DNA from: Amoeboradix gromovi
Taxonomy: Eukaryota; Sanchytriomycota; Sanchytriomycetes; Sanchytriales; Sanchytriaceae
Assembly: GCA_018985225.1 (NCBI GenBank)
Contig: JADGIF010000110.1
Location: 1-19,362 of the forward strand
DNA: 19,362 nt
Reading direction: 5' to 3'
The translations under genes were made by a program, and so were the position numbers. The notes beneath the pieces were generated by a model. It was not told the DNA's origin. It saw only the letters and a program-made list of their open reading frames with translations, and did not search any database. Below are positions 1 to 8,231 of the stretch, piece by piece (the stretch's first letter is position 1; each line of letters opens with the position of its first letter).

Positions 1-1
1 A

Positions 2-38
2 AATTCTCGATTTTCTCGGAAATCAGGACTTTTAACGA
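2..38 (+). repeat. 37-bp direct repeat, copy 1; probable right end of a TnpB/Fanzor-type element
   Basis: An exact 37-bp match to 7997-8033, in the same orientation. The copies differ at the first base on either side (positions 1 and 39 against 7996 and 8034), so the right boundary is shared. Copy 2 lies just downstream of a decayed TnpB/Fanzor-type zinc-ribbon gene, so I infer that this copy is the right end of a second element whose body lies off the left edge. Inside it, 9-24 can fold as a 6-bp stem (one G-T pair) with a CTCG loop. It ends 36 bp before the start of the phosphate transporter gene. Confidence 0.6.
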
Positions 39-74
39 GGAGCATATCCCAGATGTTACACACGTGAATTATTT

Positions 75-1580
75 ATGATTAATTCTATCTGGATATGTAT
101 CTTAGGATTCATAGTATCTTTCATGGACGGGTTCGGTATGGGAGCAAACGATGTATCTCACAGTTTTGCTACTTCTGTCGGATCAGGTACTCTGACGATG
201 ATGCAAGCTTGTACCATAGCCTTATTCACAGAATTTCTAGGCGCAGCATTACTTGGTAACAACAACGCAAAGACAATAAGCGGGTTGGTAATTGCAAGTG
301 AGTTTAACGAAACTCCGATTTTGTTAATGCTAATAATGACTTGTGCTTTACTAGGCAGTAGCCTATGGACAATATCATCTGTTAGACTAAGTCTTCCTGT
401 ATCTAGTACTCATGCTATAAGTGGGGCGATTGTTGGTGGTGTTCTGTTAAATTATGGGTTTGATCATATTAATTGGAGTTTTTCTTCTGGCGTATCCAAA
501 ATAGCCATTAGTTGGGTTACCTCACCTATAATTAGTGGGGTATTTGCAGCCTCCCTATTCCTGTTTACTAGGACTTTTGTCTTGAGGCGCTCTGATTCTT
601 ACAACCGAGGTAAGCTTGTCATTCCTTTTTACTTTTCTATAACTATATTCATTGACGTTTTTCTAGTAATTAGCAAGACCCACTTCAGTCATGATTTTTC
701 CAATGGTAAAATCTTCGTAATATCCCTTTTATCGGGCATTCTATCTTTTGTATTTTTCAAATATTTTCTCGTTCCATTCATTGTGCGCAAGATAGACAAT
801 CCTGATGAACTATTGTACTGGTATCATGTATTTCTAATTAGAAGCCTTCCACAACGGTCTAGATATATCGACATTTCGACCCTGCATGAAGACCCAAAAC
901 TGGAAACCCTTTTTACCTTAGATGACCTTGAAATGGATGTGTTTGAAAGCAATCAGCCTATGAAGGAATCCGATTATCTTATAAGAAGTAGCAGTCAAGA
1001 AAATTCAACCTCTAGTGAAGTTGCCGCAGACATTAAGCGTCTACATAGTGAAGCAGAAAAGTTTGATGAAGTAACTGAACAACTTTTTGGTTATGTCCAA
1101 GTATTAACTGCTATATTCGCTAGTTTTTCTCATGGTGCAAATGATGTTGCTAACGCTATTGGTCCTTTGGCAACAATTTTTTATATCCAAGAAAATCAGA
1201 CAGTCACAGACTCAGTTCCTGTTCCATTAATTCTGCTAATATACGGAGGAATAGCTATGGACATTGGTTTGTTTACTATGGGGAAAAAATTGATGGGAGT
1301 GCTAGGAAATGAAATAACTTTTATCAGTCCGAGCAGAGGATTTGCAGCAGAATTATCTGTATCTATAACTGTCATATCTGCAGCTTCGATGGGTATACCC
1401 GTAAGTACTACTCAATGTATATGTGGAGCAACTGCTGGTGTGGCATTATGTAATGGCAATGTAAAAGCATTAAATATGAAGTTGTTATTTAAAATATTTG
1501 TTGGCTGGATTGTAACCATGCCAATTGCAGGATCAATAGCAGGGCTAGTTTATTATGTAGCATATTTATTAATAAATTAA
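75..1580 (+). CDS. PiT-family inorganic phosphate transporter (Pho89/SLC20 type)
   Basis: 501-residue polytopic membrane protein, predicted to import inorganic phosphate with a cation (sodium or proton). It carries the duplicated PiT signature: GANDVSHSFATSVGS at about residues 23-37, and SHGANDVANAIGP at about 352-364. Each is followed later by the family's second conserved block, LPVSSTHAISGAIVG in the first half and IPVSTTQCICGATAG in the second. A hydrophilic central loop (about 245-340) separates two hydrophobic halves, as in other PiT proteins. The first ATG lies 22 codons before the first signature, so the N-terminus looks complete. No introns are needed. AATAAA overlaps the last codons, and the Ctf18-like gene starts 37 bp after the stop. 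Its immediate 5' flank includes the 37-bp mobile-element repeat. The family call is firm; the coupling ion cannot be read from the sequence. Confidence 0.93.
   Translation: MINSIWICILGFIVSFMDGFGMGANDVSHSFATSVGSGTLTMMQACTIALFTEFLGAALLGNNNAKTISGLVIASEFNETPILLMLIMTCALLGSSLWTISSVRLSLPVSSTHAISGAIVGGVLLNYGFDHINWSFSSGVSKIAISWVTSPIISGVFAASLFLFTRTFVLRRSDSYNRGKLVIPFYFSITIFIDVFLVISKTHFSHDFSNGKIFVISLLSGILSFVFFKYFLVPFIVRKIDNPDELLYWYHVFLIRSLPQRSRYIDISTLHEDPKLETLFTLDDLEMDVFESNQPMKESDYLIRSSSQENSTSSEVAADIKRLHSEAEKFDEVTEQLFGYVQVLTAIFASFSHGANDVANAIGPLATIFYIQENQTVTDSVPVPLILLIYGGIAMDIGLFTMGKKLMGVLGNEITFISPSRGFAAELSVSITVISAASMGIPVSTTQCICGATAGVALCNGNVKALNMKLLFKIFVGWIVTMPIAGSIAGLVYYVAYLLIN
1571..1576 (+). terminator. 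AATAAA poly(A) signal of the phosphate transporter gene
   Basis: AATAAA lies inside the last three codons, ending one base before the TAA stop. With the next gene beginning at 1618, the 3' UTR must be extremely short or overlap that gene. Confidence 0.5.
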
Positions 1581-1617
1581 TTACTCAATTAAAATTAATT
1601 TCTTATTTTTTTAAACC

Positions 1618-3170
1618 ATGGGAACTGTAAAAGTTACTGCTTCAAATGGTACAGAATTTGCTTGCAAATACCTCAATTTTAATAAGCCAATACCTGTTAA
1701 TCCTTTCGACATTAAAATTAAAAACGTTACGAATGTACCGGTGAAAACAGAGAATATAGCAATAGATGCTGTTCCTAAGAGATTTCTTGATCTTATGGGC
1801 GATGAGCAGACATTCCGAGCATTGCTTAAGTGGTTAAAAACATTTAAGAAAGGGAGTCCTAATATTGTGCTTATATCTGGCAAAACTGGACTTGGTAAAA
1901 CCTGCATGGTTAATTTGATTACTAAGCAGGCCAAGTATAAGGTAATAAATGTGAATTATCCTAACACCAACATAGCCCAAATAAATCACTCATTTGGGAA
2001 ATGCTGTATTGTTTTTGATGAGTTGGACGTAGTCTCAGAACGCAAGTTATTTGTGAGCATGATCATTAAACAGCGTAATAAGCTTCAGGTACCAGTTATA
2101 TGCATCTGCAATGACATTTATGAACCTTCAATTAGAATACTAAAAAATTATGCGACTGTTTATGAGTTAGCACAACCATCCAACGAGAAGGTAGCCAGTA
2201 GATTGCTAACAATTTGCGAAAAAAATGGCATAGATGCAGATAAAATAACAATGATAAGACTGGTAGATCTATGCAATAGTGATTTAAGAACCTGCATAAA
2301 TGCGTTGCAATTGTTTACTACGAAAATTCATTCCTCAAATCCTCCTAAAATGTCCTTCACTTTGCAAACTCTGAGATCTAAAGGATTTCTTGACTTTGTG
2401 AGTAAAAACATCAACGCCTCTCTTCCAAATACGCTTGAGAAACTATTTTATACTGCAAAAGGTCAATTAAAATATAATGAGTTTGAATCGTTAGCAAAAC
2501 AAAACGACTATGACTTAGTAGTCAGTGGAATACTAAAGAATTATCCGCAATTGCCTGTGATGGATAGGCAGCTTTCTAGATTGTACGATGTACAGGAATG
2601 GTTAGAATTGGGTGCGCTGCTCAGAAACACAAATGACTTCTACAAACAAGCCTTGTTTTACCACGTACATATACTCTATGGGAGCCCAAAGAGAATTCGA
2701 TTTAATATGAAGGCTAGCTTGAAGGTTGAAAAAGCGAAACCCCTATTTGAACGGTTTAGGAATGTGTGGTACTTAAAAGCTTTGTTGATGATATCTTTTG
2801 CATTCGACAACAAGAGAATCGTGAAAGCCGCTGAAATACTCAAGAGCAATGGTATCCAGTATACTGACAATCTTAATTTGTAATTCATACTTAATATAGT
2901 GACTTTGATTTACTGCGATTTCAGGATAGTGAATCTGTTATTTCACCAAGTTTAAAAACTATGTTAAGGCCAATTGTAGCTGTACCTATAAAAAGAATGT
3001 CTGATTTTGAACTTCCATTGATTAAAAAAAAGACTGGTATGAAATCATTTTGTAACTTACTGACATCAGAAGACGACAAAGTAATAGCATCGCTAGGATA
3101 TATATATCAAGAGGGGCATTCAAAAGCTGTGTCCAAACCTCTTCTTTATTCTTTTTTTACAAATAAATAA
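1618..3170 (+). CDS. CTF18: Ctf18-like alternative clamp-loader AAA+ subunit, two exons (1618-2879, 2900-3170)
   Basis: Predicted large subunit of the Ctf18-RFC complex, which acts on PCNA in replication and sister-chromatid cohesion. The spliced product is 510 residues, short for the family. VPKRFLDLMGDEQTFRALLKWLK (about residues 53-75) matches the family's lead-in to the AAA+ domain. Walker A is SGKTGLGKT (about 87-95; the family usually has GPPGLGKT) and Walker B is VFDELD. VPVICICND and the later SDLRTCINALQ are typical of Ctf18. The first reading frame ends at 2883, but removing 2880-2899 (GT...AG, 20 nt) keeps it open and yields GIQYTDNLNFDFDLLRF, like the family's YxLEPxxDxLxxF segment. 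Exon 2 ends with YIYQEGHSKAVSKPLLYSFF, resembling the Ctf18 C-terminal EGxSNAVRR motif that contacts Dcc1-Ctf8. Splicing is inferred from frame and family match, not from RNA. Confidence 0.8.
2880..2899 (+). other. 20-nt spliceosomal intron in the Ctf18-like gene
   Basis: It starts GTAATT and ends TTAATATAG, and lies in phase 2 (TT + T). Its length is not a multiple of three and it contains the in-frame TAA that ends the first reading frame. Removal joins two halves that both match Ctf18. Its ends closely match the 22-nt intron of the kinase gene (16753-16774). An acceptor-like TTTCAG at 2919-2924 was considered, but no donor of the right phase with a good consensus pairs with it. Confidence 0.72.
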
Positions 3171-3175
3171 AATAA
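3162..3175 (+). terminator. Overlapping AATAAA signals at the Ctf18-like stop codon
   Basis: Three overlapping AATAAA hexamers (3162, 3166, 3170) run across the TAA stop at 3168-3170. Confidence 0.5.
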
Positions 3176-3335
3176 AAACCTATATTATATTGCAATATTA
3201 CTACACATAGCATAATAGCTATGCGGAACTGCTAATTTACTCATGATCAGTATTTTTGAAATGATTTACAGAAACCAATGAAATTTGACTGGGCGAGCAT
3301 CTACACACCAATCAAGGTTTTGCAAATTTATTAAT

Positions 3336-3386
3336 ATGGCAAGAGGGAAACACAAAACATGGAATTCGAAATTGGCCAACAAGTAA
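3336..3386 (+). other. Possible overlapping upstream ORF before the CAP-Gly gene
   Basis: An ATG at 3336 opens a 16-codon frame that runs across the CAP-Gly start at 3359 and stops at 3384-3386. If transcripts begin upstream of 3336, it would compete with the main start. If they begin between 3339 and 3358, it is irrelevant. The transcription start is unknown. Confidence 0.25.
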
Positions 3387-6300
3387 CAGTGCAAATATCA
3401 AGCGGAACAGCGGTAGGAACCATAGCTTTTATTGGAGAAACGAAATTTAAACCTGGGACTCAGTGGATTGGTTTAAATCTTCAAGATCCCATTGGTAAAA
3501 ACAATGGGACAGTGGATGGGGTACAATATTTTGAATGCAACAGCAACCACGGAATATTTGTACCAGTTTCTAAAATTTCGCAGAAAAAGATCGTGTTAGA
3601 TCCAAAAAAGAAATCGTTTTTGAGTCGTGGACAGCTAGAATCTCAAATTCAAAAGCTGCAACAGGAGTTAGATAATGCGATAGCTACGATCGATGACTAC
3701 AAATCCAATTCATCTGCAGTTGATGGTGAGGACCAAACTGTACAGGAACTGAACGAGAAGTTACAGTCCTCGCTTTCTATTCAGCATACATTGCAACAAG
3801 AGATCGAAAAGCTTAAATCTAAACCAATCACTTCAGAACTAGCAGAGTCCTCTAATTTCGACCAGTTGATTGCCATTAAATCCAAGGAGGTGATGGATCT
3901 AAGATCTGAGCTGTTAAATTTAAAATCAAAGCACCAGGAACAAGTAGATCACTTGCAATCACAATTAAATGATACGAAATCTATGTTCGATGAAGCATTA
4001 GCCAAAGAGTCAATGTCTAAAGCCGAATTGGAATCACAACTTTTAGAAATCACTTTAAAGTACGAGTCTTCCATAGCACTTGAAAGAGAATTAAAAGAGG
4101 AAATAGCCCAGTTGAGATCAAGAGACAATATATCAAGAGCACTGGATAACAATAGTGAAGTACCCAAGTCTTTTACAAGGGAACTCGAACCTAATCAGAG
4201 TTTTGATGACCAAGTAGCAAACAAAAAATCAATTGTAGTGGAGGAATTAGAGGTTAAAAAGCTGTTAGTTAAGAAGACGACGATTGTCGACGCAGATGTA
4301 GAAGCGTCACATAAACAGGACGAAGATGTGCTTGGAAAGGAAGATAATAATGCAGAATTATTAGATCCCAATCAATACTCCGAACAACAGTCATTAGAGT
4401 CAACCGCAATAGACCCTATAGTTGTTGAGGATGTTACTTTCGATAAGTCAACAAACGATATTGACGACCTTAGGTCAGATCTACACGAATCGAATGATGA
4501 GGCTAAGTCACAAATAAATGCGGCAGATGAAGGAGTAAAGAAATGTCTACCAGAGATTCCCGAATTGCCCAATCGAAGCTTTGTTGAGAGTCCTTCTAAA
4601 ACTACAGCTAGTGAGGTGGAGGCAAGAACTGATGAAGTGGTGGATTATAATAAAAATACTTTACAATTGGCTTCTGAAATTGGCAAAGGATCCGAAAACA
4701 TTGCAGAGCCAGAGCAATTTGAGGATTTTCAAGGGCAAATTGAAGGTGAGGAAGCAAAAACAAGTAAGGTTTTGCCGTCTTTAGAATCTTCTGAAACAGC
4801 TAATGATTTTCTCGTTCCACATTCTCATCCTGATGAAATCCTGAATGAGTCTACTGGAAATGCTATAGAACCAAGTCAGGAATTCGGAGATAAGAATGAG
4901 CTTGAATCAGTTAGCAAGAACTCTACTGATAAAAGTGCCGTCTTGGAAGGGGCTATAAATGAAGAATTAATCGAAAAAAGCACAAAAATTGCTGAGAACA
5001 AAATTCTCGAGGATTCCTTCACAAACGAAGCTATTAATCCCACTTCCGAAAATTCTGAAGTACCATTTCCCGGTGAAGTGGTAGCAGAAACTATGGGTGA
5101 ACAACCGTTAACTTCCAGAGCCTATTCTGAGCAGTTTCCTAAACCGCTTACTGATGCTGAAGAATATTTAGTGGCAGCTACTAAGCCTACCGCTGATATC
5201 CAGAGTGCGAATATTTCCGACGCTCAAGGTGAGATGCCAATGACTGATGAAGTTGTAGCAGATGAGGTTACAACAGAGCAAGATAAGGAAATCGTTGCAG
5301 AACACGTGGAAGAGACTGCAGCTGTTGAGATTGAAACAGAGCAAGATAAGGAAATCGTTGCAGAACACGTGGAAGAGACTGTGACTGATGAAATTGCAGC
5401 AGAACAAGATAAAGAAATCGCTGTAGAACATGTGGAAGAGATTGCAGCTGTTGAAATTGCAGCAGCTGAAGATAAGAAAATCGTTGCAGAACACGTGGAA
5501 GAGACTGTGACTGATGAAGTTGTAGCAGATGAAATTGCAGCAGAACAAGATAAGGAAATCGTTGCAGAACACGTGGAAGAGACTGCAGCTGTTGAGATCG
5601 AAACAGAGCAAGATAAGGAAATCGTTGCAGAACACGTGGAAGAGACTGTGACTGATGAAGTTGTAGCAGATGAAATTGCAGCAGAGCAAGATAAGGAAAT
5701 CGTTGTAGAACACGTGGAGGAGACTGCAGCTGTTGAAGATAAGGAAATCATTGTAGAACACGTGGAAGAGACTATGACTGATGAAGTTGTAGCTGAGCAT
5801 GTAGATGAGTCTGTCGCGGAACATACAGAAGAGACTGCAGCAGATGAAGATAAGGAAATCGTTGCAGAACATGTGGAAGAGACTGCAGCTGTTGAGATTG
5901 AAACAGAGCAAGATAAGGAAATCGTTGCAGAACATGTGGAGGAGACTGCAGCTGTTGAGATTGAAACAGAGCAAGATAAGGAAATCGTTGCAGAACACGT
6001 GGAAGAGACTGCAGCTGTTGAGATTGAAACAGAGCAAGATAAGGAAATCGTCGCAGAACATGTGGAAGAGACTGTGACTGATGAAATTGCAGCAGAACAA
6101 GATAAGGAAATCATTGCAGAACATGTGGAGGAGACTGCAGCTGTTGAGATTGAAACAGAGCAAGATAAGGAAATCGTTGTAGAACATGTGGAAGAGACTG
6201 TGACTGATGAAGTTGTAGCAGATGAAGTTGCAGCTGAGCATGTAGATGAGACTGCAGCTGAACATGCAGAGGAGATTACAGCTGTTGAGATTGAGGAAGT

Positions 6301-7354
6301 TGCAGCTGAGCAAGATAAAGAAATCGCTGTAGAACACGTGGAAGAGACTGCAGCTGTTGAGATTGAAACAGAGCAAGATAAGGAAATCGTCGCAGAACAT
6401 GTGGAAGAGACTGCAGCTGTCGAAATTGCAGCAGAGCATGTAGATGAGTCTGTAGCTGAACATTCAGAAGAGATTACAGCATATGATCTTGTAGTTGAAC
6501 ATGTAGAAGAAACAGTAACTTATGATCTTGTAGTGGAGAATGCTGAAAAGGATGGTACTGTTCAACTGACGCCGAAGAATATAGAAAATACAGTAGTTTA
6601 TGGCGCCCTAGCAGAGCACGTAGAAAAGACAGTAACCTATGAGAAGGTTGATGATACTGCAGAGGAATTAAAGATACATGTGCTGAGTCCGGAATCTAAT
6701 GAGGCCAAAGAGGGCTTATTATATGATGAATTAGCCAAGGATATTGTAGAAGTGAAAGCAGCTAATGAACTTATAGTGGAGCCAGTCGCAGAATCTGTTA
6801 CAGGAACAACTATTGTTGCGCAACCTTCATCTGAGAAAGTAGCGTCTCTGCTTACAGCTGAAACTGGACCTGGTGATCTGTCTAGTGCTATTCTTCAATC
6901 ATATCTTAAAACTGAGGAATTTGGGAGTAATGACTCTAAACCTACTTTAACTGAGAATATTGCCAATATTTCTACTGTAGAATCTAATAGCATTGCACTT
7001 GTCAATGAGTCTACAGTCGCTAGCAATGTACCGGACCAAAAACCTGATAATTCTCATAAGTCACACTCTGATCTATCCTCTGATGACCCTTCTATAGTAG
7101 TGGTGGAGCCGCAAGGGTCTAGTGACATTGTTGATTCGAAGACTGATCTAAACGAGCCTTCCAAAAAGTCTGTTTTAGAATTAGCTAATGATCTGGAACA
7201 GTCGCAGCAAGAAGTGTACAGAAGTGAGTCAGAGCACATGCATGACGAAATTAGGGATAGCAAACCATCTGTGATGGAAATGGCCACCAACCTGGATCAA
7301 AAAGAGAAAAAAAGGTCAGTTTTGGGCAGAATTAATAATTGGCTACAAAAGTAA
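3359..7354 (+). CDS. CAP-Gly domain protein with coiled coil and a long acidic heptapeptide-unit repeat
   Basis: 1331-residue predicted microtubule plus-end or dynactin-type protein. The N-terminal CAP-Gly domain (about residues 5-70) holds the core GKNNG at 46-50, where the canonical form is GKNDG, followed by TVDGVQYFEC. CAP-Gly domains bind the EEY/F tails of tubulin and EB proteins. Residues about 90-250 are rich in K/E/L/Q and look like coiled coil. A serine- and acid-rich linker follows. About 630-1055 is a repeat array built from EQDKEIV, AEHVEET and AAVEIET-like seven-residue units. The C-terminus repeats a short motif (KKSVLELANDLEQ, KPSVMEMATNLDQ) and ends in a basic tail. The domain order suits CLIP/Bik1/p150-Glued relatives, but only the CAP-Gly domain is diagnostic, so I give no gene symbol. 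The start is the ATG immediately before the domain. Confidence 0.9.
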   Translation: MEFEIGQQVTVQISSGTAVGTIAFIGETKFKPGTQWIGLNLQDPIGKNNGTVDGVQYFECNSNHGIFVPVSKISQKKIVLDPKKKSFLSRGQLESQIQKLQQELDNAIATIDDYKSNSSAVDGEDQTVQELNEKLQSSLSIQHTLQQEIEKLKSKPITSELAESSNFDQLIAIKSKEVMDLRSELLNLKSKHQEQVDHLQSQLNDTKSMFDEALAKESMSKAELESQLLEITLKYESSIALERELKEEIAQLRSRDNISRALDNNSEVPKSFTRELEPNQSFDDQVANKKSIVVEELEVKKLLVKKTTIVDADVEASHKQDEDVLGKEDNNAELLDPNQYSEQQSLESTAIDPIVVEDVTFDKSTNDIDDLRSDLHESNDEAKSQINAADEGVKKCLPEIPELPNRSFVESPSKTTASEVEARTDEVVDYNKNTLQLASEIGKGSENIAEPEQFEDFQGQIEGEEAKTSKVLPSLESSETANDFLVPHSHPDEILNESTGNAIEPSQEFGDKNELESVSKNSTDKSAVLEGAINEELIEKSTKIAENKILEDSFTNEAINPTSENSEVPFPGEVVAETMGEQPLTSRAYSEQFPKPLTDAEEYLVAATKPTADIQSANISDAQGEMPMTDEVVADEVTTEQDKEIVAEHVEETAAVEIETEQDKEIVAEHVEETVTDEIAAEQDKEIAVEHVEEIAAVEIAAAEDKKIVAEHVEETVTDEVVADEIAAEQDKEIVAEHVEETAAVEIETEQDKEIVAEHVEETVTDEVVADEIAAEQDKEIVVEHVEETAAVEDKEIIVEHVEETMTDEVVAEHVDESVAEHTEETAADEDKEIVAEHVEETAAVEIETEQDKEIVAEHVEETAAVEIETEQDKEIVAEHVEETAAVEIETEQDKEIVAEHVEETVTDEIAAEQDKEIIAEHVEETAAVEIETEQDKEIVVEHVEETVTDEVVADEVAAEHVDETAAEHAEEITAVEIEEVAAEQDKEIAVEHVEETAAVEIETEQDKEIVAEHVEETAAVEIAAEHVDESVAEHSEEITAYDLVVEHVEETVTYDLVVENAEKDGTVQLTPKNIENTVVYGALAEHVEKTVTYEKVDDTAEELKIHVLSPESNEAKEGLLYDELAKDIVEVKAANELIVEPVAESVTGTTIVAQPSSEKVASLLTAETGPGDLSSAILQSYLKTEEFGSNDSKPTLTENIANISTVESNSIALVNESTVASNVPDQKPDNSHKSHSDLSSDDPSIVVVEPQGSSDIVDSKTDLNEPSKKSVLELANDLEQSQQEVYRSESEHMHDEIRDSKPSVMEMATNLDQKEKKRSVLGRINNWLQK
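5242..6540 (+). repeat. Coding tandem repeat of 21-bp units, often as 63-bp triplets
   Basis: Within the CAP-Gly gene, 21-bp units encode seven residues each. The commonest order is EQDKEIV-AEHVEET-AAVEIET (63 bp), with an alternative third unit VTDEIAA or VTDEVVA. I count about 17 copies of the EHVEE core, plus variants EHVDES, EHVDET, EHTEET, EHAEEI and EHSEEI. Several 63-bp blocks are nearly identical at DNA level, for example across 5850-6080, pointing to recent unequal exchange or slippage. The composition leaves long open frames on the opposite strand, which are by-products. Confidence 0.9.
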
Positions 7355-7694
7355 AAATAAATATTATTATTTCAAGGATCTCCATAGGGCGTGCCAGTCA
7401 ATTCGATACTGATTGGTCACGCTTCCGCTTACTAAGGCGGGGACACATCTAGCTATTAGTTCTTTACAAAAAATCACCTCTAGAAGTGTACATTGAGACC
7501 CCTCGCTCCTTTAATAGCGCTATCATCCGTTGAAGGACGAATTTTGCTATAGCTTAAATGCTCGATATTCTTCCTTTTCACAAATGGTAAATGGAATTAA
7601 TCGATGTAATCTTGAACATTTCAAATCTAAAGAAATAACAGGTACAGCACACATTCATCGACACTGAGGAACTGTACAAACATTGAACAGGTAG
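7355..7694. other. Intergenic stretch without an intact gene
   Basis: No intact gene. From about 7515 the frame of the downstream TnpB/Fanzor relic stays open for about 50 codons until TGA (7665-7667). A TAG (7692-7694) then falls directly before the ATG used for the relic. This may be more of the same decayed gene, but the peptide before 7668 shows no motif I recognise. Confidence 0.4.
7356..7361 (+). terminator. AATAAA poly(A) signal of the CAP-Gly gene
   Basis: AATAAA begins two bases after the TAA stop at 7352-7354. Confidence 0.5.
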
Positions 7695-7940
7695 ATGTCT
7701 TTCGACGCCGGGAAGCAATATCTGTACAATTTATTCAAGGAATGCTTGAAGTTCAAGTGTGGACAAAGAGGAAAGACGATAATCGAATGTAATGAAGCAT
7801 TTACTAGTCAGACATGTACAAGATGTGATACTCTAAAGAAAACCAGCTTAGAAACCTACACTTGTACCAACTGTCGTTTGTAAGTAGATAGAGACCACAT
7901 GGCAGCAAGGAACTCCATATTCAATCCAGCCTCAGGGTAG
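7695..7940 (+). pseudogene. TnpB/Fanzor-type (OrfB zinc ribbon) nuclease relic, C-terminal part
   Basis: The peptide contains ECNEAFTSQTCTRCD, then CTNCRL, an in-frame TAA (7881-7883), then VDRDHMAARN, ending at a TAG (7938-7940). This is the TnpB/Fanzor C-terminal signature: E-A-[YF]-T-S-x-x-C-x-x-C, a second CxxC, then DRDxxAARN, the last RuvC segment. The stop replaces exactly one codon between CRL and VDRD. Two more in-frame stops (7665-7667 and 7692-7694) sit just upstream, the second replacing the residue between R and M where the family has a short R-x-M segment. The rest of the RuvC domain and any partner recombinase are missing or unrecognisable. It is a dead copy of a known family; intact relatives are RNA-guided DNA nucleases. 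Confidence 0.75.
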
Positions 7941-7996
7941 TGCAAGCGTGAGTGATCACTGTAACGGAGCATCTAGCCCTGCTGATTTTTCTGTGG

Positions 7997-8033
7997 AATT
8001 CTCGATTTTCTCGGAAATCAGGACTTTTAACGA
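7997..8033 (+). repeat. 37-bp direct repeat, copy 2; probable right end of the TnpB/Fanzor relic
   Basis: Identical to 2-38. It lies 56 bp after the last stop of the TnpB/Fanzor relic, where elements of this class carry their right end and the 3' part of their guide RNA. The stem-loop is at 8004-8019. Sequence similarity to copy 1 stops at 8034, giving the likely element boundary. Confidence 0.6.
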
Positions 8034-8231
8034 AATAGTCAGAATTTCAAAAACGAAAAAGTTAGACATTATTTACTCAAAAGCAATTAAATGCAAGCGT
8101 CCAACATCTGGAGATTGCGACATTCACGATCTAAAAAAGTCCAAAGGTGTCACCAATCTGGTGACAATAAAAACCCAAGTTGGCAATTTTCGTGTGAAGC
8201 TTTATTTAAAAGGTCAGCAGCTATAACTGTA
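8034..8231 (+). other. Unrecognised open stretch without an ATG
   Basis: The frame is open from 7888 to a TAA just after 8226 but contains no ATG; the apparent start at 7948 is GTG. The part beyond the repeat boundary reads like an ordinary basic protein (for example SGDCDIHDLKKSK and VGNFRVKLYLKG). It could be the 3' remnant of a gene that the element inserted into, or chance. I recognise no family. Confidence 0.2.

Noticed and set aside
2919-2924. TTTCAG as the acceptor of the Ctf18 intron
   Set aside because: A phase-matched donor would have to be GTGAAA (2821) or GTGTGG (2764), both poor, and would delete family-like sequence. The 2880-2899 intron keeps it and matches the kinase intron ends.
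5168-6463. Long antisense open frames (431 and 296 codons) across the repeat array
   Set aside because: They arise from the low-complexity 21-bp repeat, which lacks stops in several frames on both strands. The encoded serine/cysteine/phenylalanine-rich repeats mirror the sense repeat, and nothing resembles a start context or known family.
7881-7892. GTAAGTAGATAG as a 12-nt intron that would remove the TAA from the TnpB/Fanzor relic
   Set aside because: Removal would delete part of the conserved VDRD segment, which reads correctly with a single stop codon in place of one residue. It also lacks the TTAAYWTAG end seen in the two real introns.
7948-8226. A 92-codon gene following the TnpB/Fanzor relic
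   Set aside because: Its first codon is GTG, there is no ATG in the frame, and its first third is the 37-bp element-end repeat. Only the stretch after 8033 was kept, as an uncertain remnant.
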